From assembly GCF_006715175.1 (NCBI RefSeq), contig NZ_VFMQ01000001.1, positions 2,666,001-2,730,000 on the forward strand: DNA of 64,000 nt, given 5' to 3'. The notes under the pieces are model-generated. The model did not search any database. It was not told where the DNA came from and worked only from the letters and a program-made list of their open reading frames with translations. How positions within the stretch are numbered: position 1 is the first letter of the stretch; the number at the start of each line of letters is the position of its first letter. Source of the stretch: Curtobacterium citreum (GTDB lineage: Bacteria > Actinomycetota > Actinomycetes > Actinomycetales > Microbacteriaceae). Below, one piece after another: positions 1 through 8,330 of this stretch. The position numbers were made by a program, and so were the translations under genes.

Positions 1-2678
1 CGGCCTCGCCGTAGCGTCCCGCGACGGGGGCACGACGGGCCGGAGGTGCGGTGGTCGGCTGCGGCCGGGCGGCCTGCTGTCGGGGTGCGGCCTGCTGCTG
101 GGCGGCGCCCTGCTGTCGGGCAGCGCCCTGCTGCAGGCCGGACGCCGCTGCGGGCGGTGTCGGCGCCGCGGCCGGCGCTCCGGTGCCCGGGTCGGGGAAC
201 GGGGCGCCGTCGTCGTACGGCTCGTCGTCGAGGGGGTGGTCGTCGACGGGCACGTCGGACCGGGTCGCCGAGGTGTCGGGCGCAGCGGGTGCGGACCCCG
301 ACGTCTCGGCTGCCGCCGGTGCGGCGGCCGAGGTGGACTCGGCACGCGGGCGCGGCGTCGCGGAGGCGCCTCCGCCGAGTGCCGAGGCCGGACGCAGCTG
401 TGCGGCGAGCGCTGCGTCGGCGGCGGGGTCGCCGACGACCGGGACGGGGGTGACGGGCTCGCCGGTGTCCGTCGTGCCGAAGGGCGCCGACCAGCTCGGT
501 TCCGCTCGTCCGGCCGGGGCGGCGGGTGCGGGCGTCGGGTCCGTCGCCGGGATGGTGGCGACGGCCCAGTCGGTGACCGGGCTGCTGGACGCCGGCGCCG
601 GTGGCGGTGTCACCGCGGGCTGCGGTGCGGGAGTCGGTGCCGCGGGAGCCTGGGGCGCCTGCTGCTGCCCCGGAGCCTGCGGCGCCTGAGCCCGCGGCGC
701 CGCGACCTCGGGCTCGGGCTTCGGCTCGGGGGCACGACGCTCCGGCGCCGCCGCCTGCTGCGCCTGCTGCGGGGCCTGCTGCGCCTGCTGCGGGGCCTGC
801 TGTGCCTGCTGCTGCGGGATCTGCTGCTGCGGAGCCCGCTGCTGACCGTGCGGCTGCTGCTGGTGCTGCCCGGGCCCGCGGGCGACGAACTTCACCCGGA
901 GTCCGAGGACGTCGATGATCGCCGAGCGGAGGAGCTCACTGACGCTCGTCGCGGGATCGGACATCTCCTTGAAGGACGCCACGTCCTGCTGGCTCGGGAA
1001 CGTCAGGGTGAGCACGTCCTCACGCAGGGCTGTGACCTGCGCCGTGACGACCACGGACCACGCCGACCGACGGGCCTTCTGCACGTGCTCGACGACCTGC
1101 GGCCAGGCGTCGCGGAGCTGCTGGAAGCCCACGGCCGAGATGGGACGGACCACGGGCTCGTCGCCGACGGCCGTGCCCTGCCCGGTCGACGAGGCGTTGG
1201 CCGTGCCGGACGGGGCGGCCGGGGCATCCGTCGACGGGCGCTCGGCGTGCGGCTGCTGCACGGGCTGCGGGGTGCTCGGGGCGACCGCTCCCCACGCCGC
1301 GGCGGCGTCACGCACGGCATCTCCGGGGGCGGCCGACCCGCCGGCGGACGACGACTCGGTGGTCGAGCGTGCGCTCGCTGCAGGAGCCGCCGACTGCGCG
1401 GGCGCAGCGGTCGACTCAGGCGAAGCGGTCGACGCGGGCGCCGGAGCCGCGGTGCGCTGCGGAGCGGCAGGAGCCACGGCCGCCGTGGAGCCGCCCTGGT
1501 GTCCGCCCGCGTCGCCGACACCGACACGGCGCTCGAGCCGCTCCACACGGGCGAGGGCCCCGCGCTGGGTGTCGTCGGCCTCGGGCACGAGCATGCGTGC
1601 CGTCATCAGCTCGAGGTGCAGCCGCGGTGAGGTCGCACCGGTCATGTCCGTCAGGGCGCGGTTCGCGATGTCCGCCGCCCGGGACAGCGCCGTCGCCCCG
1701 AACACCCCGGCCTGGCGGGTCATGGTGTCGAGTTCCTCGGGCGAGATGCCGCGCAGGACCGCCGCCGCGCTCTCGTTCGTGGCGGCGACGACGATCAGGT
1801 CACGAAGCCGCTCGAGCAGGTCCTCGACGAAGCGTCGCGGGTCTTGACCGGTCTGCACGACGCGGTCGATGGCCGCGAACGCCGATGCCGGGTCCGCGAC
1901 GGCGAGCGCGTCGACCACGTCGTCGAGCAGTGCCGCGTCGGTGTAGCCGAGCAGGGCGACGGCACGCTCGTACGCGATGGCGCCGTCCTCGCTCCCCGCC
2001 ATGAGCTGGTCGAGCAGCGACAGGGTGTCCCGCACCGATCCGCCACCGGCCCGGACCACCAGGGGCAGGACGCCCGGCGCGACCGACACGGACTCCTGCG
2101 CACAGAGCTGCTCGACGTACTCGAGCATCGTGGCCGGCGGCACGAGACGGAACGGGTAGTGGTGGGTCCGCGACCGGATGGTGCCGATGACCTTCTCGGG
2201 CTCGGTCGTCGCGAAGATGAACTTGACGTGCTCAGGGGGCTCCTCGACCAGCTTGAGCAGCGCGTTGAAGCCCTGCGGCGTCACCATGTGCGCCTCGTCC
2301 AGGATGAAGATCTTGAAGCGGTCGCGTGCCGGGGCGAACACGGCGCGGTCGCGCAGGTCGCGAGCGTCGTCGACACCGTTGTGGCTCGCCGCGTCGATCT
2401 CGATCACGTCGAGGGAACCGCTGCCCCCGCGCGCGAGCTCGACGCAGCTCGGGCAGACACCGCACGGGGTGTCCGTCGGCCCCTCGGCGCAGTTGAGGCA
2501 GCGTGCGAGGATGCGGGCCGAGGTCGTCTTGCCGCAGCCGCGCGGCCCGCTGAACAGGTACGCGTGGTTGACACGGTTCGTCCGGAGCGCGGTCCGCAGC
2601 GGGTCGGTGACCTGCGACTGCCCGATCAGCTCGGCGAAGTTCTCGGGCCGGTAACGGCGATACAGGGCGGTGACCACG
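1..2678 (-). CDS. dnaX: DNA polymerase III subunit gamma/tau (3' end outside window)
   Basis: This is the clamp-loader ATPase of the replicative polymerase. Reading from the GTG at 2678 the protein begins MVTALYRRYRPENF, the family start. It has a P-loop GPRGCGKTT at about residues 44-52, four zinc-ligand cysteines near 63, 72, 75 and 78, a DEAH Walker B, and the sensor segment SVRDTLSLLDQ. From about residue 390 it becomes a long Ala/Pro/Gln-rich linker with QQAPQQAQQ-type repeats and stays open to the window edge, so the extreme C-terminus is missing. A moderately conserved tau-like segment (around DAWPQVVEHVQKARRSAW) interrupts the low-complexity part. The SRP RNA gene lies just upstream on the same strand, as in many actinobacteria. 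No strong ribosome binding site is visible at the start. Confidence 0.96.
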
Positions 2679-2769
2679 GACCAAGGGTAGCCGGGACGGC
2701 CGACACCACCAGCCGTCACACCGAGCCTGTGGACGGCGTCGGGTCACACCCCTTCCGGGAACGAAGAAG

Positions 2770-2856
2770 ACTCCTCACGCACCCGCCAGAGCCCGGTTAC
2801 CCTTGCTGCGTTTCCGCCCTGGGGGAGTTGGCCTGGATGGCGTCACGTGAGGAGCC
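2770..2856 (-). ncRNA. ffs: Bacterial small SRP RNA (4.5S-like)
   Basis: On the minus strand the conserved SRP hairpin core GGGCGGAAACGCAGCAAGG sits between long pairing arms. The outer arms CTCCTCACG (revcomp around 2846-2854) and CGTGAGGAG (revcomp of 2771-2779) close the helix. The RNA binds Ffh and targets membrane proteins to the translocon. The ends are set from the outer helix and are approximate by a few bases. It lies immediately upstream of dnaX on the same strand. Confidence 0.9.
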
Positions 2857-2895
2857 TCCGGAAGTCTACCGGACGCGACGGGCAGTATCGGACAC

Positions 2896-3570
2896 ATGAA
2901 GATCGCCATCGCCGGAGGACACGGACAGATCGCCCTGCTCCTCGCCCGCCTCGTCACCGACGCCGGCCACGACGCCGTCGCCGTCATCAGGAACCCCGCG
3001 CACCGCGCCGACGTGGAGCAGCAGGGCGCGACCGCGCTGGTCGTGGACCTGGAGCAGGTCGACGACGACGAACTCGCCCTGCGCCTGCGCGGGGTCGACG
3101 CGGTGGTGTTCGCGGCCGGTGCCGGCCCGAACAGCGGTGCGGAGCGGAAGGAGACCGTCGACCGGGACGCCGCACTGCTCCTCGCCGACGCCGCCGAGCG
3201 GATGGGCATCGACCGCTACGTGATGATCTCGGCGATGGCGGCCGACTCGTACGACCCGGAGCGGGCCGTCGTGCCCGCCCGCTCCGAGGACGACGTCTTC
3301 CAGGTGTACCTGCGCGCGAAGTCCGAGGCGGACGCGGACATCCGCGCGCGGAACCTGCGCTGGACGATCGTCCGTCCGGGTGCGCTCCTCGACACACCGC
3401 CGCAGGGCACGGTCGCCGTCGGGCGCACGGTGCCGCGCGGGTCGATCCCCCGTGCGGACGTCGCCGCGGTCGTGCTGCACGCGCTCCTCGACGACTCCGC
3501 GGTCGGCGTGCAGTTCGAGGTGACGAGCGGCAACACACCGATCCCCGCCGCCCTGCACGCCCTCGGCTGA
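2896..3570 (+). CDS. NAD(P)-binding SDR-like protein (NAD(P)H-binding family)
   Basis: The 224-residue protein starts MKIAIAGGHGQIALLLARLV, a Rossmann nucleotide-binding loop of the atypical short-chain dehydrogenase type (GGxGxI). It continues with a conserved NPAH segment after the second strand, VFAAGAGP, and RWTIVRPGALLD typical of YwnB/YtfQ-type NAD(P)H-binding proteins. The classic YxxxK catalytic pair is not obvious; RYVMISAM occupies the corresponding region. These proteins are quinone or flavin reductases or regulatory nucleotide sensors, and the substrate cannot be told here. It is transcribed alone and converges on ackA, with a repeat/hairpin array between them. Confidence 0.85.
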   Translation: MKIAIAGGHGQIALLLARLVTDAGHDAVAVIRNPAHRADVEQQGATALVVDLEQVDDDELALRLRGVDAVVFAAGAGPNSGAERKETVDRDAALLLADAAERMGIDRYVMISAMAADSYDPERAVVPARSEDDVFQVYLRAKSEADADIRARNLRWTIVRPGALLDTPPQGTVAVGRTVPRGSIPRADVAAVVLHALLDDSAVGVQFEVTSGNTPIPAALHALG

Positions 3571-3586
3571 CCCGATCCGCACGAAC

Positions 3587-3672
3587 GAGACGCCCCCCGC
3601 GCTGCCGAGACGCCCCCCAACCGTCGAGACGCCCCCGGATCCGGGGGCGTCTCGCGCACTCGGGGGCGTCTC
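3587..3672. repeat. 19-bp-period forward/inverted repeat array (GAGACGCCCCC family)
   Basis: Three forward copies of GAGACGCCCCC start at 3587, 3607 and 3626, and two inverted copies (CGTCTC) start at 3648 and 3667, so the spacing is 19-20 bp throughout. The centre (3626-3653) is a perfect 28-bp palindrome. It lies between two converging genes and probably ends transcription from both sides. A related array is at 60094-60159. Confidence 0.85.
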
Positions 3673-3690
3673 GCGCGCGACCGCCGCGAG

Positions 3691-4887
3691 CTACAGCGCG
3701 ACCGCAGCCGACTGCCGGGCGATCTCGAGCTCCTCGTTCGTCGGGATGACGAGCACCGCGACACGCGACGCGTCCGTGGAGATGCGCCGTGCCTCCCGTG
3801 AGGCCAACTCGTTCCGGTCCGCGTCGACCTCGATGCCCAGGTGCTCGAGCCCCGCGAGCACGCGCCGGCGCAGCAGCGCGTTGTTCTCCCCGACGCCCGC
3901 GGTGAAGACCACGGCGTCCAGCCCACCGAGCTGCGCCGTGTACGCCCCCACGTACCGGCGGATCCGGTGCCGGTACACGGCGAGCGCCGCCTCGGCGGTC
4001 TCGTCACCGCGCGACGCAGCGTCCTGCACGTCCCTCATGTCCCCGTTGCCGGTGAGCCCGAGCAGGCCCGACTGCTTGTTGAGCATGGTGTCGAGCTCGT
4101 CGAAGTCGAGTCCGGCCTCGCGGTGCAGGTGCAGCAGGACGGCGGGGTCGAGGTCGCCGGAGCGGGTCCCCATCACCAGGCCCTCGAGCGGGGTCAGGCC
4201 CATCGAGGTCTCGATCGAGCGGCCGCCGTCGATCGCCGCGGCCGAAGCCCCGTTGCCGAGGTGCAGCACGATGGTCTTCAGCTCGGACAGCGGGCGGTCG
4301 AGGAACGCGGCGGCCTGCTCGGAGACGTACTTGTGGCTCGTGCCGTGCATGCCGTAGCGCCGGATCTGGTGCTTCTCGGCGAGGTCGGCCGGGATCGCGT
4401 ACGTGTACGCGTGCGGCGGCATCGTCTGGTGGAACGCGGTGTCGAACACGGCGACGTGCGGGACGTCGGCGAAGACCTGCTTCGCGGCCCGGATCCCCTC
4501 GAGGTTCGCCGGGTTGTGCAGCGGCGCGAGGCTGTTCAGCGCCTCGATCTGCTCCTCGACCTCGTCCGTCACGACCGTCGCCCGGTCGAACGTGGTCCCG
4601 CCGTGCACCACGCGGTGGCCGACGACCGCCGGGGGGTGCTCGTCGAACGACGGGCCGACCTTCGCGAAGGCGTCGAGCATGGCTTGGAAGCCCGCCGCGT
4701 GGTCCGGGACGTCGGCTGAGTCGTTCGAGGACGACTCCCCCGTCACCGCGTTCGTGTGCTTCCACGCGCCGGCGGACTCGCCGATGCGCTCCACCAGCCC
4801 GGAGGCGAGCGTGCGCTCGCCCTCGAGCTCGATGAGCTGGTACTTGAACGAACTCGAACCGGAGTTCACGACGAGGGCTGCGGTCAC
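3691..4887 (-). CDS. ackA: Acetate kinase
   Basis: The 398-residue protein matches the full family length and converts acetyl phosphate plus ADP to acetate plus ATP, or the reverse. It begins MTAALVVNSGSSSFKYQL, the phosphate-binding N-terminus of acetate kinases. It contains HRVVHGG, DTAFHQTMP (catalytic Asp region), GMHGTSHKYV, HLGNGAS and FTAGVGENN, all hallmark segments. It lies 52 bp downstream of pta on the same strand, so the two probably form one operon for acetate overflow or assimilation. Confidence 0.98.
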   Translation of the reverse strand: MTAALVVNSGSSSFKYQLIELEGERTLASGLVERIGESAGAWKHTNAVTGESSSNDSADVPDHAAGFQAMLDAFAKVGPSFDEHPPAVVGHRVVHGGTTFDRATVVTDEVEEQIEALNSLAPLHNPANLEGIRAAKQVFADVPHVAVFDTAFHQTMPPHAYTYAIPADLAEKHQIRRYGMHGTSHKYVSEQAAAFLDRPLSELKTIVLHLGNGASAAAIDGGRSIETSMGLTPLEGLVMGTRSGDLDPAVLLHLHREAGLDFDELDTMLNKQSGLLGLTGNGDMRDVQDAASRGDETAEAALAVYRHRIRRYVGAYTAQLGGLDAVVFTAGVGENNALLRRRVLAGLEHLGIEVDADRNELASREARRISTDASRVAVLVIPTNEELEIARQSAAVAL

Positions 4888-4939
4888 TGGGGTGGTGCCT
4901 TTCTCGGGACGGACTGGAGGCGCGGTGCGGGTCGGTCGG

Positions 4940-7048
4940 TCAGGCCGCGTCGGTCGCGGTGCCGGCCTGGATCGCGGTGATCGCGACGGTGTTCACGATG
5001 TCGCCGACGAGGGCGCCCCGCGAGAGGTCGTTGATCGGCTTGCGCAGGCCCTGGAGCACCGGACCGATGGCCACGGCACCCGCCGACCGCTGCACGGCCT
5101 TGTAGGTGTTGTTGCCGGTGTTCAGGTCCGGGAAGACGAACACCGTCGCCCTGCCGGCGACCGGCGAGCCCGGCATCTTCGTGCTCGCGACGGTCGGGTC
5201 GGCGGCGGCGTCGTACTGGATGGGGCCCTCGACGAGCAGGTCCGGGCGACGCTCCCGCACGAAGGCGGTGCCCGCGCGGACCTTGTCGACGTCCGCCCCG
5301 GTGCCGCTGTCCCCGGTCGAGTAGCTGAGCATCGCCACCCGCGGATCGATGCCGAACTGCGCCGCGGTCTCGGCCGACGAGATCGCGATGTCGGCGAGCT
5401 GCTCGCTCGTCGGGTCCGGGATCACCGCGCAGTCGCCGTAAACGAGCACGCGGTCGGCCAGCGCCATGAGGAAGACGCTCGACACGATCGACGTGTCCGG
5501 CCGGGTCTTGATGATCTCGAAGGACGGCCGGATCGTGTGCGCCGTGGTGTGCTTCGCGCCGGACACCATGCCGTCGGCCAACCCGAGCTGCACCATGAGC
5601 GTGCCGAAGTACGAGACGTCCGTGACGGTGTCGCGGGCGAGCTCGATCGACATGCCCTTGTGCGCCCGCAGCCGGGTGTACTCCTCGGCGAAGCGCTCGC
5701 GGAGCTCGGGGTCGAACGGGCTGACGAGCTGCGCACCCTCGAGGTCGAGCCCGAGCTCGGTCGCGCGGGCACGGATCGCGGCGGGTTCGCCGAGGATCGT
5801 CAGCGCGCAGACCTGACGCTGCAGCAGCGTGGACGCGGCGTGCAGGATGCGGTCGTCGTCGCCCTCGGGCAGGACGATCCGCTTGCCGTAGCCGCGGGCC
5901 CGGTCGAGCAGGCCGTGCTCGAACATGAGCGGCGTCACGACGCCGGACGGCGTGAGCTGCAGCCGGTCGCGCAGGGCGTCGGCGTCGACGTGCTGCTCGA
6001 AGAGCGCGAGCGCGAGGTCGGCCTTCCGCGGGGAGTCCGCCGCGAGCCGCCCGCGGGTGTGGGTGATCCGGAGCGCGGTGTCGTACGTGCCGAGGTCGTT
6101 CCGGGCGATCGGCAGCGAGCTCGACAGGCCCTCGAGCAGGCGGGTGATCTGCGGCGAGGTCTCGAACCCGCCGTTCAGGATGACACCGGCCAGGCTCGGG
6201 AAGGTCTCGGACTGGTTCGCGAGCACCGTGGCGAGCAGCACGTCGCTGCGGTCCCCCGGCACGACCACGATCCCGCCCTCGATGAGCCGGGGCAGCACGT
6301 TCTCCATGCTCATGCCGGCGACGACGGTGCCCAGGGCCTCGCGGTCGAGCAGGGCCTCGTCCCCACGGACGAGCGTCGCGCCGGTCGCCTGCAGCAGGGC
6401 ACGGACGGTCGGTGCGACGAGCACGCGGTCCTCGGGGATGGCCCAGACGGGCGTGTCGGGGTGGACGTCGCGCACCGCGTGCTCGACGCTCGCGACGATC
6501 GCCGCGAGCGCGTCCGGGTCGGCACGGTTCACCACCACGCCGAGGAGCTGGGCGTGCGCCGCCCGGAGCTCGCTCGTCGTGACGTCGGCGACCTGCGCCA
6601 TCGCCTCGGCCGTGCGCGCCCCCCGCTCGGCGGAGTCGCGGCCGCCGAGCACGAGCAGCACGGGCGCCCCGAGGTTCGCCGCGACCTTCGCGTTGAAGGA
6701 CAGCTCCGTCGGGCTGCCCACGTCGGTGTAGTCGGACCCGAGGACCACGACCGCGTCGCACTGCCGCTCGACCTGCGCGAATCGGGACAGGATCGTGCCG
6801 AGCGCGGCGTCGGGGTCCGCGTGGACGTCGTCGTAGGTGACGCCGACGGCCTCGTCGTACGAGAGCCCGACGGCGGTGTGCTGCAGGAGCAGCTCGAGCA
6901 CGTAGTCGGGCTCGGCGACCGACCGGGCGACGGGTCGGAACACGCCGACGCGACCGACGGATCGGGCGAGGGTCTCGAGGACACCGAGGGCCACGGTGCT
7001 CTTGCCGGTGTGCCCCTCTGCTGACGTGATGTAGATGCGGGTCGACAC
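4940..7048 (-). CDS. pta: Phosphate acetyltransferase
   Basis: This is a large three-domain phosphotransacetylase of about 702 residues. It has an N-terminal BioD/P-loop-like domain (IYITSAEGHTGKSTVALG), a central DRTGG-type domain and a C-terminal catalytic domain with SGAKHTTAHTIRP, KMPGSPVAG and VFPDLNTGN. It interconverts acetyl-CoA and acetyl phosphate and feeds AckA downstream. The start is uncertain. The GTG at 7048 gives the family N-terminus, but its GGAGG lies only one base away. In-frame ATGs at 7117 and 7123 would add about 25 poorly conserved residues. The function is not in doubt. Confidence 0.95.
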   Translation of the reverse strand: MSTRIYITSAEGHTGKSTVALGVLETLARSVGRVGVFRPVARSVAEPDYVLELLLQHTAVGLSYDEAVGVTYDDVHADPDAALGTILSRFAQVERQCDAVVVLGSDYTDVGSPTELSFNAKVAANLGAPVLLVLGGRDSAERGARTAEAMAQVADVTTSELRAAHAQLLGVVVNRADPDALAAIVASVEHAVRDVHPDTPVWAIPEDRVLVAPTVRALLQATGATLVRGDEALLDREALGTVVAGMSMENVLPRLIEGGIVVVPGDRSDVLLATVLANQSETFPSLAGVILNGGFETSPQITRLLEGLSSSLPIARNDLGTYDTALRITHTRGRLAADSPRKADLALALFEQHVDADALRDRLQLTPSGVVTPLMFEHGLLDRARGYGKRIVLPEGDDDRILHAASTLLQRQVCALTILGEPAAIRARATELGLDLEGAQLVSPFDPELRERFAEEYTRLRAHKGMSIELARDTVTDVSYFGTLMVQLGLADGMVSGAKHTTAHTIRPSFEIIKTRPDTSIVSSVFLMALADRVLVYGDCAVIPDPTSEQLADIAISSAETAAQFGIDPRVAMLSYSTGDSGTGADVDKVRAGTAFVRERRPDLLVEGPIQYDAAADPTVASTKMPGSPVAGRATVFVFPDLNTGNNTYKAVQRSAGAVAIGPVLQGLRKPINDLSRGALVGDIVNTVAITAIQAGTATDAA

Positions 7049-7170
7049 ACCTCCAGGGTAGTCGCGCGCTCGACGGGCCCTCTGGGAGCCGGCGGGGCTG
7101 TGGAGGCTCGTGGTCATCCACACCCTCGGGAACCTGTACCATTGGTTTTCGTCATCGCGAGATGTCGCCT

Positions 7171-7258
7171 GGAGAATTCGCCTAGTGGCCTATGGCGCAC
7201 GCTTGGAAAGCGTGTTGGGTGCAAGCCCTCGGGGGTTCGAATCCCCCATTCTCCGCCA
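7171..7258 (+). tRNA. tRNA-Ser (GGA anticodon)
   Basis: An acceptor stem GGAGAAT/ATTCTCC, an anticodon stem CACGC/GCGTG with loop TTGGAAA (anticodon GGA at 7205-7207), the long class II variable arm expected for serine, and a T arm GGGGGTTCGAATCCCCC are all present. CCA is encoded at 7256-7258. Confidence 0.97.
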
Positions 7259-7590
7259 GCAACTCCCACCAGGAGCGGTCCGGCCAGGAACGTACCGGTC
7301 AAGAACGACGAAGGGCACCCGCCTAGCGGGTGCCCTTCGTCGTTCCGGTGGCGCCCGTCGACGCCCGTGTCCCCCGTCAGGCCGACGGCTGTGCCCCCCG
7401 TCCGCAACGAGGTGGCCGGAACACGCCGCTGCGCAGTGGAACGCACTGTCCTCCGGCCCCGCCGAGGCCCTAGTCTGTACTCACGGACGACCCCGGGACG
7501 GGTCGGACACGGTGCAACCGGGCGGCAGGGGCGTCGCCCGACGGGCGTGCGGTCGACGCTGCCCGCGCACCCGAGGGCGAGGAGACCCAC
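7259..7590. other. Intergenic region with terminator and candidate promoter
   Basis: The region between tRNA-Ser and the PH-like gene holds the hairpin at 7304-7344 and then about 240 bases without a convincing gene. A possible promoter for the downstream gene is TGTCCT (7447-7452), 18 bp, TAGTCT (7471-7476). It is about 115 bases before the GTG start and is a weak call. Confidence 0.4.
7304..7344 (+). terminator. Hairpin terminator downstream of tRNA-Ser
   Basis: A long perfect stem (AACGACGAAGGGCACCCG and its complement) encloses a short CTAG-containing loop. It begins about 45 bases after the tRNA CCA end. The 3' arm ends in TTCGTCGTT, a weak T-run as usual for high-GC actinobacteria. Confidence 0.8.
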
Positions 7591-8235
7591 GTGGGGGACG
7601 CGACGGTACCGGCGACGGGACGACTGCGCGCGCCGGTGTTCGACACGGTGCTCCGGCCCCGTCGCGCACTGGTCCGCTCCACCGCCCTGAGCGTCGTCTG
7701 CTCCGCCGTCCCACTCGTCGTCGCGCTGGTCTGGGTCACCCTCCCGATGCGCTGGTGGTCGCTCGTGGCCGGCTTCGTCGTGCTCCTCGCCGTCCTGGCC
7801 GGTGTGCTGTTCGTTCGGCTCGGCTCGGCGTTCCTCGGGATCGATGAGGACGACGTCGTGCTGCACGGCGTGGTCACCGCAAACCGACGCATCCCGCGGG
7901 CCCGGGTGCACCACCTCGTCCTCGTGACGACGCAGCACGGGACGGCCGACCGCCCGGTCCGGACGCTCCTGGCGTTCGACGCCGACGACGAGCACCTGTT
8001 CCGCATGCGCGGCGACGTCTGGGGCGACGCGGCACTCGAGCGCGTGGTCGACGTGCTCGACGTCCAGGTGGACCGCGAAGGCCGCGTCCTGCCGGCACGC
8101 GAGGTCGCCCGCCGCTGGCCGTCGAGCCGCGCCTGGTACGAGCGTCGTGCCGGCGTCGCGGTCGCGGGTGGCGCTGCGGCCGCCCTCGTCGTCGGGGTCC
8201 TCGCCGTCGAGACGATCGGACTCCTCGCACGCTGA
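7591..8235 (+). CDS. Membrane protein with PH-like domain
   Basis: The 214-residue protein begins at a GTG preceded by GAGGAG. It has two closely spaced hydrophobic segments (about residues 30-50 and 54-74), a cytoplasmic domain with FLGIDEDDVVLHG and RRIPRARVHHLVL that resembles bacterial PH (YdbS/DUF304-type) domains, and a final transmembrane helix (about 190-212). The function of these proteins is unknown. Its stop codon lies inside a 26-bp tandem repeat that continues into the intergenic region. Confidence 0.7.
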   Translation: MGDATVPATGRLRAPVFDTVLRPRRALVRSTALSVVCSAVPLVVALVWVTLPMRWWSLVAGFVVLLAVLAGVLFVRLGSAFLGIDEDDVVLHGVVTANRRIPRARVHHLVLVTTQHGTADRPVRTLLAFDADDEHLFRMRGDVWGDAALERVVDVLDVQVDREGRVLPAREVARRWPSSRAWYERRAGVAVAGGAAAALVVGVLAVETIGLLAR

Positions 8236-8317
8236 CCGTCCGCGCCGCCCGAGCACGCTGACCGATCAGCGCCCGACGAGCACGCTGACCGACCGCGCCA
8301 CCCGAGCTCGCCGACCG
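8227..8317. repeat. 26-bp imperfect tandem repeat containing a stop codon
   Basis: Copies of (GA)GCACGCTGACCG start at 8227, 8253, 8280 and, diverged, 8306. The first copy includes the last codons and the TGA of the PH-like gene. The array fills the gap to the converging HerA-like gene. Confidence 0.75.
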
Positions 8318-8330
8318 TCAGCGCGGCCCC

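Noticed and set aside
4403..7024. Large plus-strand open frame of 873 codons
   Set aside because: It lies antisense to pta, lacks any motif and has the composition expected of a frame opposite a high-GC gene.
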